Source: Paracoccaceae bacterium (lineage in GTDB: Bacteria > Pseudomonadota > Alphaproteobacteria > Rhodobacterales > Rhodobacteraceae). Taken from it: a DNA stretch of 10,127 nt. Under the pieces are notes generated by a model. The model searched no databases and had not been told where the DNA came from. It was given only the letters and a program-made list of their open reading frames with translations. Shown here one piece after another: positions 1 to 6,433 of this stretch (its first letter is position 1; every line of letters starts with the position of its first letter). A program made the translations under genes and the position numbers. The stretch lies in contig WFUK01000292.1 in the NCBI GenBank assembly GCA_015485015.1, positions 1-10,127 on the forward strand, given 5' to 3'.

Positions 1-22
1 CGGAGATGTGTATAAGAGACAG
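1..22 (+). other. Sequencing adapter remnant (Tn5 mosaic end)
   Basis: Positions 4-22 read AGATGTGTATAAGAGACAG, an exact match to the 19-bp Tn5 mosaic end used in transposase-based (Nextera-type) libraries. It sits at the very first bases of the window and is followed at once by coding sequence. It is an untrimmed adapter at a contig end, not genomic DNA. Read in the frame of the following gene it yields the artificial N-terminus MYKRQ. Confidence 0.96.
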
Positions 23-268
23 GTTGTAGTTTGGTCGGTCGCGCATCTGCTGGTCAATGGGGATCTGGCTTCGGTTATCTTGTTTGGCGGGCTGGGCGCA
101 TGGGCGCTGGCCTCGATGCCAATGATCAATATGCAAGAAGGCGCGTGGGATAAGCCCGAAGCCGGACCTCTTGCAAGAGATATTCGCTGGCTAGCGATTT
201 CTGCGGCCGTATTTATTGTTATTGTGGCCATTCACACATGGATCGGGCCTGCGCCCTTTGGAGGCTGA
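23..268 (+). CDS. NnrU family membrane protein, 3' part only
   Basis: This is the C-terminal ~81 residues of an NnrU-family integral membrane protein; the 5' end is lost at the contig edge, so the true start is not in the window. An apparent GTG start at position 8 lies inside the adapter and is false. Two hydrophobic membrane segments are visible: one beginning at the truncated end (VVVWSVAHLLVNGDLAS, typical of the family) and one near the C-terminus around FIVIVAIHTWIGP. Conserved histidines occur in both (VAHLL and AIHTW). NnrU was first linked to denitrification genes, and the family is related to the plant heme-dependent zeta-carotene isomerase Z-ISO; a role in this organism is not established. 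The stop is followed at once by the DUF1737 start at 270. In Rhodobacterales I expect a malyl-CoA lyase gene upstream, but that is outside the window. Confidence 0.85.
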   Translation, partial: VVVWSVAHLLVNGDLASVILFGGLGAWALASMPMINMQEGAWDKPEAGPLARDIRWLAISAAVFIVIVAIHTWIGPAPFGG

Positions 269-269
269 A

Positions 270-473
270 ATGCTGGTATATAGATTGTTAACCGAAGACG
301 ACACCTCGGCTTTTTGCCATAAGGTGACCGAGGCGCTGGCCAAGGGCTGGTCGCTGCAAGGCGATCCGGTAATGACCTATGATGCGGGTCGCGGCGTGGT
401 GCGCTGCGCGCAGGCGGTGGTGAAAGAAGCCGAGGGCGAATATTCCCCCGAGATGAAGCTGGGGCAGGCATGA
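270..473 (+). CDS. DUF1737 domain-containing protein
   Basis: This is a 67-residue protein matching the DUF1737 pattern: YRLLTEDD near the N-terminus, FCHKVTEALAKGWSLQGDP in the middle, then AQAVVKE and a C-terminal EYSPEMKL. The family has no known function. The ATG at 270 is chosen over upstream in-frame starts because GGAGG at 260-264 gives a 5-nt spacing and the family normally begins at MxxYRLLT. The start lies one base after the NnrU stop, and the stop (471-473) overlaps the ATG of the next gene (470) as ATGA, so translation is probably coupled along the run. No membrane segment or signal peptide is visible. Confidence 0.88.
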   Translation: MLVYRLLTEDDTSAFCHKVTEALAKGWSLQGDPVMTYDAGRGVVRCAQAVVKEAEGEYSPEMKLGQA

Positions 474-1495
474 GCAAAACCCGCGCGGGCTATTTCTTCG
501 AGGATTATCGCCTCGGGCAGGTTTTTGACCACGCCACCCCGCGCACGCTATCTGGCGGCGAGCGCGCGCTTTATACCGCGCTCTACCCTGCCCGCTTTGC
601 GCTTTATTCCTCTGATGAATTTGCCCGCAATTGTGGCCTGCCGCAAAGCCCGATCGAGGATCTGGCGGCGTTTCATATCGTATTTGGCAAAACCGTGCCG
701 GATATCTCGCTTAACGCGGTGGCCAATCTGGGCTATGCGGAATGCCGGTTTTTAAAGCCGGTTTATGTCGGTGACACCCTCGCCACCCGCTCCGAAATCA
801 TTGGCCTGAAGCAAAATTCCAGCGGCAAAACCGGCGTGGTCTGGGTGCGCTCGACCGGGGTAAACCAGCGCGGCGAGGCGGTGCTGGATTATGTGCGCTG
901 GGTGATGGTGAAAAAGCGGGATCCGGATGCGCCCGCACCAGAAACCGTGATCCCGACCCTGAAACCGACGCTCGGCGCGAGCGACCTGACCCTGCCCGAG
1001 GGCTTGCATTTTGATGCCTATGATTTCGCCCAAGCGGGGGAAAAGCACCGGCTGGCGGATTACGAGATCGGCGAGGTGATTGACCATGTGGACGGTGTCA
1101 CCATCGAGGAAGCCGAGCATATGATCGCCACGCGGCTTTGGCAAAACACCGCCAAGGTGCATTTTGACGCCAGCCAACGCCCCGATGGCAAACGGCTGAT
1201 TTATGGCGGGCATGTGATCTCGATGGCCCGCGCGCTCAGCTTTAACGGCCTCGCCAATGCGCAGATGGTGGTGGCGATCAATGCCGGCAGCCATCTAAAC
1301 CCGTGCTTCTCCGGCGATACCCTGCGCGCGCGCTCGACCGTGCTGGAAAAGGCCGAAATCGGTGAGGTAGGCGCGATCCGCATCCGGCTGCTGGCCTATA
1401 CCGGCGAGGCAGGGCGGGCGCTGGAAAAGCAGGACGGGAAATATCCGCCGCATGTGCTGCTGGATCTGGATTACTGGGCCTTGATGCCCGCATGA
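470..1495 (+). CDS. mch: MaoC family dehydratase, probable mesaconyl-CoA hydratase
   Basis: This 341-residue protein has two hot-dog (MaoC-like) halves, about residues 10-150 and 185-335, matching the double-hotdog mesaconyl-CoA hydratase (beta-methylmalyl-CoA dehydratase) of the ethylmalonyl-CoA pathway in Rhodobacteraceae. That enzyme hydrates mesaconyl-C1-CoA to beta-methylmalyl-CoA in acetyl-CoA assimilation. The hydratase-like loop of the second half contains N226 and H231 (WQNTAKVHFD), followed by YGGHVISMA and the SHLNPCFSGDTL strand. The equivalent first-half segment is LGYAECRFLKPVYVGDTL. The start overlaps the DUF1737 stop (ATGA) and the end overlaps the sulfotransferase start (ATGA). 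The NnrU-DUF1737-MaoC order is what I recall from Rhodobacterales around malyl-CoA lyase genes. Another MaoC hydratase specificity is the alternative; the gene symbol rests on family resemblance and context. Confidence 0.8.
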   Translation: MSKTRAGYFFEDYRLGQVFDHATPRTLSGGERALYTALYPARFALYSSDEFARNCGLPQSPIEDLAAFHIVFGKTVPDISLNAVANLGYAECRFLKPVYVGDTLATRSEIIGLKQNSSGKTGVVWVRSTGVNQRGEAVLDYVRWVMVKKRDPDAPAPETVIPTLKPTLGASDLTLPEGLHFDAYDFAQAGEKHRLADYEIGEVIDHVDGVTIEEAEHMIATRLWQNTAKVHFDASQRPDGKRLIYGGHVISMARALSFNGLANAQMVVAINAGSHLNPCFSGDTLRARSTVLEKAEIGEVGAIRIRLLAYTGEAGRALEKQDGKYPPHVLLDLDYWALMPA

Positions 1496-2046
1496 GCCAA
1501 AAGATTTTCTGCATAGGCTTTCAAAAAACCGGCACCTCCTCCTTGGCCCGCGCGCTATCGATGCTGGGCTATCAAGTGGGGGATGCCGTAAAACAGCTCA
1601 ATGCAGGGATGGATTGGCAGGACCCCGCGCTGGACCAGCGGCTGCGGGATTTTATGCTGGATTTCGCCGCGCGCTTTGAGGCGCTACAAGATTCCCCCTG
1701 CGCTTTTTTCTATCGCGCGTTTGATCAGGCCTATCCGCGCTCCAAGTTCATTTTGACCCTGCGCGCGCCCGAGGATTGGCTGGAAAGCTACAGGCGCTAT
1801 TTTCCCGATGGCAATAACCCGCTGCGCAAATGGATGTATGGGGTGGATCGGCTGGCGGGAAACGAGGCGCATTATCTGGCGCTTTACAGGCGGCAAAATG
1901 CGGAAATTATCGAATATTTCAAAGATCGCCCGCAGGATTTGCTGGTGATGGACCTGTCCAAAGGCGATGGCTGGCACGAGCTGGTGGACTTTCTGGGCAA
2001 GGATTTCCTGAAGCCCTTCCCGCATGTGAATAAGGGAAAACCTTAA
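1492..2046 (+). CDS. Sulfotransferase family protein
   Basis: This 184-residue protein carries a P-loop-like 5'-phosphosulfate binding motif at residues 9-19 (GFQKTGTSSLA), directly after a hydrophobic first strand, as in PAPS-dependent sulfotransferases. A second motif at 86-99 (FILTLRAPEDWLES) fits the 3'-phosphate binding region, with R91 and S99. The C-terminal DGWHELVDFLGKDF and PFPHVN match the end of short sulfotransferase-like proteins (Sulfotransfer_4 type). Acceptor substrate cannot be told; some members of this group have no demonstrated activity. The start overlaps the upstream stop by ATGA, so it is probably co-translated with the hydratase gene. The TAA stop overlaps the stop of ribA on the other strand. 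There is no signal peptide, so a cytoplasmic location is likely. Confidence 0.82.
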   Translation: MSQKIFCIGFQKTGTSSLARALSMLGYQVGDAVKQLNAGMDWQDPALDQRLRDFMLDFAARFEALQDSPCAFFYRAFDQAYPRSKFILTLRAPEDWLESYRRYFPDGNNPLRKWMYGVDRLAGNEAHYLALYRRQNAEIIEYFKDRPQDLLVMDLSKGDGWHELVDFLGKDFLKPFPHVNKGKP

Positions 2047-3107
2047 AGCAGATGTCCGCTTTTGGCGGCTTTCACCGATAGATAGCCTGCATTATGGGCG
2101 TTCTCCCCCACCTTCAGCGCCACCCGCTCCACCACCTTGATGCCGGAGCTTTCCATCTTGGCGATTTTGGCGGGATTATTGGTCATCAGCCGCAAGCTGG
2201 AAAAACCCAGTGCCTTGAGCATTTGCGCCCCGAGTTCAAAATTGCGCTCGTCATCCTCGAAGCCAAGCCGGTGATTGGCCTCCACCGTGTCAAACCCCTG
2301 ATCCTGCAAGCTATAGGCCCGCATTTTATTGGCCAGCCCGATGCCCCGCCCCTCTTGATTCATATATAGCAGCACACCTGCGCCCTCGATGCCGATCTGG
2401 GCCAGCGCCGCGCGTAGCTGCGGGCCGCAATCGCATTTCATCGAGCCGATCAGATCACCGGTAAAGCAAGCCGAATGCAGGCGGGCCAATAGCGGCTGGT
2501 CGCGCTTGGGGGCGCCGATTTCCACCGCGTAATGCTCCTCGGAGCCATCATCGGCGCGAAATACATGCACATGCCCGAGCTTGGACACCTCAAGCGGCAC
2601 CCGCGCCGAGGAGACTTTGGACAGCTTGAGCCGGCTGGCGGCCTCCAGATCAGAGGGTTGCAAAATCGTGTAACCTTCGAGCGGGGTCGTGATCGGCACC
2701 ACCAGCGCGGCGGGCAACAGATGCGCCTTTTTGCAAAGCTTCAGCGCAAGGCGATGGGGCAAGGTCTCGCCGCCGCGCCGGGGATGGAACGGGCCTTTCA
2801 TCGGGTTTTCAAGATCAAAAGACGGGTCCGCCACGGCTTTTAGCCAGTCCACAGAAGCGGTATTGCCCACATCGAGCCGCACCAGATCGCCATCATAAAC
2901 CGGAATATGCAAAACCTGCCCGCGCCGCGCCGAAAGCGCCAAGGCCGGATCGCCCAGCGCTTGCAGCCCCGCCCAGCGCGCGGAAACAAGGGTTTCGACC
3001 GCCGCAAGCAGCCAGCTTTGCGCTCCCATGCGCACCGCCACAGGCAGGCCGAGGCGCAAATCATGCGCGGCGCGCGCCAGCCTTTCGGATGCGGTCAGGG
3101 CCAACAT
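2043..3107 (-). CDS. ribA: GTP cyclohydrolase II
   Basis: This 354-residue protein catalyses the first step of riboflavin synthesis, opening GTP to 2,5-diamino-6-ribosylamino-pyrimidinone 5'-phosphate, formate and pyrophosphate. The catalytic domain spans about 165-354. The zinc cysteines C214, C225 and C227 keep the spacing of E. coli RibA (54, 65, 67), in HSACFTGDLIGSMKCDCG. GRGIGL is at 253-258, Y265 and R288 align with E. coli Y105 and R128, and TNNPAK is at 309-314. The first ~165 residues form an extra domain that lacks the acidic motif of active DHBP synthase, so this is not an evident bifunctional RibBA. The ATG at 3107 has AAGGAA 6 nt upstream. It converges with the sulfotransferase gene (4-bp overlap) and diverges from the response regulator gene. 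Confidence 0.95.
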   Translation of the reverse strand: MLALTASERLARAAHDLRLGLPVAVRMGAQSWLLAAVETLVSARWAGLQALGDPALALSARRGQVLHIPVYDGDLVRLDVGNTASVDWLKAVADPSFDLENPMKGPFHPRRGGETLPHRLALKLCKKAHLLPAALVVPITTPLEGYTILQPSDLEAASRLKLSKVSSARVPLEVSKLGHVHVFRADDGSEEHYAVEIGAPKRDQPLLARLHSACFTGDLIGSMKCDCGPQLRAALAQIGIEGAGVLLYMNQEGRGIGLANKMRAYSLQDQGFDTVEANHRLGFEDDERNFELGAQMLKALGFSSLRLMTNNPAKIAKMESSGIKVVERVALKVGENAHNAGYLSVKAAKSGHLL

Positions 3108-3130
3108 GAGCGATTCCTTGTTTCAGTTTC

Positions 3131-3166
3131 TTACCGATTTATAGCCCCCGGCCACCGGAATTGAAA
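3131..3166 (-). promoter_or_regulatory. Candidate sigma-70 promoter for ribA
   Basis: On the minus strand a -10-like TATAAA (3143-3138) is 17 nt from a weak -35-like TTTCAA (3166-3161). Transcription would start near 3131, leaving a leader of about 24 nt that contains the AAGGAA ribosome binding site at 3119-3114. The -10 is 5/6 to consensus but the -35 only 3/6. The short leader leaves no room for an FMN riboswitch. Confidence 0.4.
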
Positions 3167-3267
3167 CAATTGCTTGAATTCGCACACAAGCGGGTGATTT
3201 GGCGGCGAAGCCCTTGCGAAAAGCCCGTCCAACCCCGAAATATAACCCAAGCCAAGGAGGATATATG

Positions 3268-3954
3268 ATGGGCACGCTTAGAAAAATACTGATGGTTGAC
3301 GATGACGAAGACCTGCGCGAGGCGCTGGCGGATCAGCTGGTGCTGACCGATGATTTTGACGTTTTCGAGGCCGGAACCGGCACCGAGGGCCTGGCCCGCG
3401 CCAAAGAAGCGCTTTATGATCTGGTGATCCTCGATGTCGGCCTGCCCGATATGGATGGCCGCGAGCTGTGCCGCCTGATGCGCAAGCAGGGCGTGAAAGC
3501 TCCGATCCTGATGCTGACCGGCCATGATACCGATAGCGACACCATTCTGGGCCTTGATGCCGGCGCCAATGATTATGTCAGCAAGCCGTTTAAATTCCCC
3601 GTGCTTTTGGCCCGTATTCGCAGCCAGCTTCGCCAACACGAGCAATCCGAGGACGCGGTATTTACCGTGGGACCCTATACCTTTAAGCCCGCCGCGAAAA
3701 TGCTGCTGACCGAGGATGATCGCAAAATCCGGCTGACGGAAAAGGAAACCAATATCCTGAAATTCCTTTATCGGGCGTCTGATGGTGTGGTGGCCCGCGA
3801 TGTGCTGCTGCACGAGGTTTGGGGCTATAATGCGGGGGTAACCACCCATACGCTAGAGACCCATATTTACCGCCTGCGCCAGAAAATCGAGCCGGACCCA
3901 AGCAATGCGCGGATATTGCTGACCGAAAGCGGCGGCTATCGTCTGGCGGCGTGA
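3268..3954 (+). CDS. OmpR/PhoB family response regulator transcription factor
   Basis: This is a two-component response regulator of about 228 residues. The receiver domain (about 5-120) has the acidic pair D11/D12 (VDDDED), phosphoacceptor D56 (LVILDVGLPDMDG), T84 (LMLTG) and K106 (SKPF), all intact. A winged-helix DNA-binding domain covers about 131-228, with the recognition region TTHTLETHIYRLRQKIE and the terminal wing GGYRL. An AAGGAGG at 3254-3260 decides the start: two adjacent ATGs (3265, 3268) lie 4 and 7 nt downstream, and 3268 has the better spacing. An in-frame TTG at 3199 has no such site and would add 22 low-complexity residues. No partner histidine kinase is in the window, so the signal and target genes are unknown. 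It is transcribed away from ribA. Confidence 0.93.
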   Translation: MGTLRKILMVDDDEDLREALADQLVLTDDFDVFEAGTGTEGLARAKEALYDLVILDVGLPDMDGRELCRLMRKQGVKAPILMLTGHDTDSDTILGLDAGANDYVSKPFKFPVLLARIRSQLRQHEQSEDAVFTVGPYTFKPAAKMLLTEDDRKIRLTEKETNILKFLYRASDGVVARDVLLHEVWGYNAGVTTHTLETHIYRLRQKIEPDPSNARILLTESGGYRLAA

Positions 3955-3956
3955 TC

Positions 3957-3976
3957 GGTGGGGAAAATCCCCACCC
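3957..3976. repeat. Short perfect palindrome after the response regulator gene
   Basis: GGTGGGG (3957-3963) pairs with CCCCACC (3969-3975), extendable by A3964-T3968 around a loop of three A's, starting 2 nt after the stop codon. There is no T-run next to it, so on its own it is not a classical terminator. Its form, with a flanking CCCTAC, resembles the GTAGGGTGGG-type intergenic palindromes common in proteobacteria, but only one copy lies in this window. Confidence 0.5.
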
Positions 3977-3998
3977 TACAGTTTCTCCCTGAACTTGA

Positions 3999-4026
3999 GC
4001 CTGCCCTTCGGGGCGGGTCTTTTTTT
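3999..4026 (+). terminator. Rho-independent terminator of the response regulator gene
   Basis: The stem CCTGCCC (4000-4006) pairs with GGGCGGG (4011-4017) across a TTCG tetraloop, with one T-G wobble, and is followed by TCTTTTTTT to 4026. This is a textbook intrinsic terminator on the plus strand, 45 nt after the response regulator stop. On the minus strand no T-run follows the stem, so it would not serve the convergent ATPase gene equally well. Confidence 0.88.
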
Positions 4027-4053
4027 GCCTGCCACCAGACCATGCGCCGGATT

Positions 4054-5166
4054 TCAGCTTGAAAGCTCCAGATCGATATTCCACAAGAATTCCTCCAGCC
4101 GCATGCCCAAATGCAGGGTCGGGAGCTTTTGCGCTGTAATCTCCAGTGCATTGGCCGGAGAAAATCCGCGCAGAATCAAAAACGCCCCAAGAATGGCCGA
4201 GACCGCCGTTTGGTTAAAGCTGGTATCAAGGGTGATCCGCTCGCCCGCCGCCAGCTTGCGTTGCAGCATCCGGCAAATCTCGACCGTCAGCTTTTCGTTC
4301 CGGTCTGGCTGGTCGGCTTCGCTATGCCATGTCAGGGTGTTTTCTATTTCCCCATCGGGGCTATAGATTTGCAACGCACCCTTTTGAAAGCGAAACACCG
4401 TGTGCGCGGTTGAGAGATCAAGCTTGGCCGGCAGGTTCATCAAGGCCAGCTTTTGGTCAATGATCCAGTTTTCCACGCCTTCTCCTGGATCGGCCTCGCC
4501 GCTCACAAACCCCTCGGGCGATTCCCTGTGTTCGGGTGCCAGCAGCAATATCGGGGTTTCCACATCGGGCAGGTCCAGACCGCCGGTGCAGATATAATGA
4601 ATAGCGTGGGGATCGGTTTTCATGTCGTAAAAATCCGGGGCCGGAAGCGAGGTAACGACCCGCCCACCGCCGATCAGCGCGACATGGTGGCAATGCGCCC
4701 GCACCTCGCGGGTGTTATGCGACACCATCAAAACCGCGCGATCCATTGCCAGCCGATCCAGCGCCTGCATCAGCATTTCGCCCTCATTGGCCTCCAATCC
4801 GGCGGTTGGCTCGTCGATGCACAGCATATCGGTATTGCCTCGGGTCAGACCCTCTATATCGGCCAGACGAGCCATCAGGGAGGGCGGGTTATCTCCGGTT
4901 TTATCGCGCGGATATTGCAAAATATGGCGCGGATGGTGCTGGTCCGATATCGGGTGGCCAGCATAAAGCGCCGTTTTGCAGGATATATCATAGGTGTGGG
5001 ATGGCAAAGCTGCGGCCAGAAATTTGAGCAGGGTTGATTTACCGCCGCCCATTGGTCCCATGATCGCGGTCATCCGGCAATCCGCCACTTCAAAATCCAG
5101 ACCGGACAGTATGTTTTTATCCCCCGCGCGGATCGACAGATCTTTAATCAGCACAATGCCGGCCAT
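4054..5166 (-). CDS. ABC-type ATPase-like protein lacking the signature motif, with extra C-terminal half
   Basis: This is a 370-residue protein. Residues 1-200 resemble an ABC nucleotide-binding domain: Walker A GPMGGGKST (37-45), Walker B MLCIDEPTAGLE (114-125, D118/E119), and an H-loop histidine H150 in VSHN. No LSGGQ-like signature or clear Q-loop glutamine is seen, and only about 75 residues separate Walker A from Walker B, shorter than in transporters. Residues ~200-370 are an additional region with no family I recognise and no membrane segment. No permease gene is nearby, so a transport role is doubtful; a soluble ATPase with a non-transport function is more likely. The start is 2 nt after the stop of the 254-aa gene, with no strong ribosome binding site, suggesting translational coupling. 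It is the last gene of the minus-strand operon. Confidence 0.85.
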   Translation of the reverse strand: MAGIVLIKDLSIRAGDKNILSGLDFEVADCRMTAIMGPMGGGKSTLLKFLAAALPSHTYDISCKTALYAGHPISDQHHPRHILQYPRDKTGDNPPSLMARLADIEGLTRGNTDMLCIDEPTAGLEANEGEMLMQALDRLAMDRAVLMVSHNTREVRAHCHHVALIGGGRVVTSLPAPDFYDMKTDPHAIHYICTGGLDLPDVETPILLLAPEHRESPEGFVSGEADPGEGVENWIIDQKLALMNLPAKLDLSTAHTVFRFQKGALQIYSPDGEIENTLTWHSEADQPDRNEKLTVEICRMLQRKLAAGERITLDTSFNQTAVSAILGAFLILRGFSPANALEITAQKLPTLHLGMRLEEFLWNIDLELSS

Positions 5167-5168
5167 GC

Positions 5169-5933
5169 CTATTCACCCAGCAGCTTGTTCCATGCCGCGC
5201 AGATTTTGCCCAGCCGTTGGCGGTTTAGCTCAACAACCGCGCCATCATGCTCGTCCAGAACATAGGCAAAGGTGTCTTGCTCTTTATTATGGGCCATCGC
5301 CACGCATAGAACAGGGCCGCCAAGCGGGGTGGACAGCTTTTGATACAGCGCCGAAAACGCATCGGAAAATTCCGGTGGTTGGGGGGGGTCCACCGATCCG
5401 GCGCGGCCATAGCTGCGGGAGTGCGTAATGTCCTTTTGCACGCTTTCCAAAAACTTGTCGGAAATCCGGTGTTCCAAGCGCATTGGTCTTGTCAAAGGCG
5501 GGTCGGGTTTTGGCACTTCGGGCGCGGCAAAAAGGCTTTGGGCGGTCAGGCCCTTGATCGCCTCGCGCGGGGGTTTGATGGGGGTGAAGGTGAACGCGCC
5601 ATCTTCGGGGGTGGCGAGGTATTGGCCAAGGATGCCCGAAATCTTGCGCTGCGCCGATTTGGCATCCGCTTCGCGCGTCAGGTCAACGGATTGCGGCTCA
5701 CCACTGCCAATCCTGGCAAATACCCGAAAAACCTTCCCGTTCGCGACCGTCAGTTCCAGCCGGTTATCGGTGCCGGTTAGGGTTATAAGCCGCGGCAAAA
5801 TGGTTTCCTCGACCAGATCGACAAGCTGCTGCCGCTGTTCTTCAGAGGATTGGGATTTGAGCAATTTGCTCTGCGCGCCTGTCGCATTATTGCGCTTCGC
5901 AAACTTGCCTAGAATCAGGGTTTTAATATCCAC
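5169..5933 (-). CDS. Hypothetical protein, second gene of the Roadblock/ATPase operon
   Basis: I do not recognise this 254-residue protein. It has no signal peptide, membrane segment or cofactor motif. Three parts can be seen: a basic N-terminus and helical stretch (EEQRQQLVDLVEETILPRL, about 31-49) leading into a likely alpha/beta unit (to ~115); a proline-rich low-complexity middle (about 115-150 and again near 180-188); and a compact C-terminal segment with strand-like PVLCVAMAH and FAYVLDE runs ending in a helix. The GTG start at 5933 is supported by AGGA 6 nt upstream; no ATG start near it is as good. A run of eight C's (plus-strand G's at 5381-5388) lies inside the coding sequence. It sits 78 nt after the Roadblock gene and 2 nt before the ATPase gene, so a partner role to those two is likely. 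Confidence 0.8.
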   Translation of the reverse strand: MDIKTLILGKFAKRNNATGAQSKLLKSQSSEEQRQQLVDLVEETILPRLITLTGTDNRLELTVANGKVFRVFARIGSGEPQSVDLTREADAKSAQRKISGILGQYLATPEDGAFTFTPIKPPREAIKGLTAQSLFAAPEVPKPDPPLTRPMRLEHRISDKFLESVQKDITHSRSYGRAGSVDPPQPPEFSDAFSALYQKLSTPLGGPVLCVAMAHNKEQDTFAYVLDEHDGAVVELNRQRLGKICAAWNKLLGE

Positions 5934-5953
5934 GAGGTATCCTGCAAGAAATA

Positions 5954-5977
5954 TTCGAGGGCGGATACGCCCCCGAA
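5954..5977 (-). repeat. Intercistronic hairpin between Roadblock and hypothetical genes
   Basis: Ten-nt arms (5954-5963 and 5968-5977) form a stem with one A-C mismatch around a 4-nt loop. On the transcript (minus) strand it is followed by UAUUUCUU rather than a solid U-run. It could be an mRNA-stabilising or processing element, or a leaky terminator setting the ratio of Roadblock to downstream products. It lies about 21 nt before the GTG start of the next gene. Confidence 0.5.
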
Positions 5978-6011
5978 GCCGGCTTTAGGTATATGGCAAA
6001 AATGGAAAGGC

Positions 6012-6416
6012 CTAAACAGCGTCGGTAACCTTATCCACTGACATTCTGGATTTTGCCAGCACCATCCCGATATTGGCGCTTTTACGCGCCACATAGCAAA
6101 TCACGTGATCGGGATAAGGCTTGGTGCGCAAGAATACATGGATCAAATTCGCACTAAAAATCACAAATTCCTGAAAATAGTGAAAGTCTTCTTCGTCATT
6201 TCCGCGGGATTTTTTGAAGGATTTTTCCACTTCGAGTACCGTTGGTCCCTGAAACATATCAGAGGTGGCCGCTGCCACCATATCCAGCACCTCTTGCGGA
6301 TGGGAATCCAGTGTTTTTACGGCGAGCAACATGCCCGATTCCATATCGACATACCCCGCGGCAACGCATTCGGGGATGGTCTTCATTGCGTCAGACAACG
6401 CTTGATCTAGTGACAT
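6012..6416 (-). CDS. Roadblock/LC7-like domain protein
   Basis: This is a small cytoplasmic protein of 134 residues with the Roadblock/LC7 fold pattern: an N-terminal helix (LDQALSDAMKTIPECVAAG), a strand/turn VDMESGMLLAV, a helix with EVLDMVAAATSDMF, a central pair of strands (EFVIFSANLIHVFLR, HVICYVA) and the end motif SANIGMVLAKSRM, the equivalent of the aNlGLar segment of the family. Bacterial Roadblock proteins such as MglB regulate small GTPases, often as dimers. The start at 6416 is preferred over an ATG at 6431 because GAGAGGA (6429-6423) lies 6 nt upstream and would otherwise be inside the gene. No Ras-like GTPase is adjacent; the nearest GTPase is the divergent dynamin-like protein. 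It is the first gene of the three-gene minus-strand operon. Confidence 0.82.
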   Translation of the reverse strand: MSLDQALSDAMKTIPECVAAGYVDMESGMLLAVKTLDSHPQEVLDMVAAATSDMFQGPTVLEVEKSFKKSRGNDEEDFHYFQEFVIFSANLIHVFLRTKPYPDHVICYVARKSANIGMVLAKSRMSVDKVTDAV

Positions 6417-6433
6417 ACATATTCCTCTCATTT

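Noticed and set aside
3108..3267. Possible FMN riboswitch upstream of ribA
   Set aside because: The predicted leader is only about 24 nt, and the divergent gap shows none of the conserved multi-helix RFN elements.
3199..3267. TTG start for the response regulator
   Set aside because: No ribosome binding site there; AAGGAGG at 3254-3260 points to the ATGs at 3265/3268, where the family's usual N-terminus begins.
3139..3849. 236-residue open frame antisense to the response regulator
   Set aside because: It mirrors the codon pattern of the intact response regulator gene and has no recognisable motif; a shadow frame.
4140..4250. Phosphatase-like look of the ATPase C-terminus (LDTSFNQTAV, then AFLILRGFSPANAL)
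   Set aside because: It recalls dual-specificity phosphatases, but the catalytic Cys-x5-Arg is absent and the spacing to the following helix is off by two residues.
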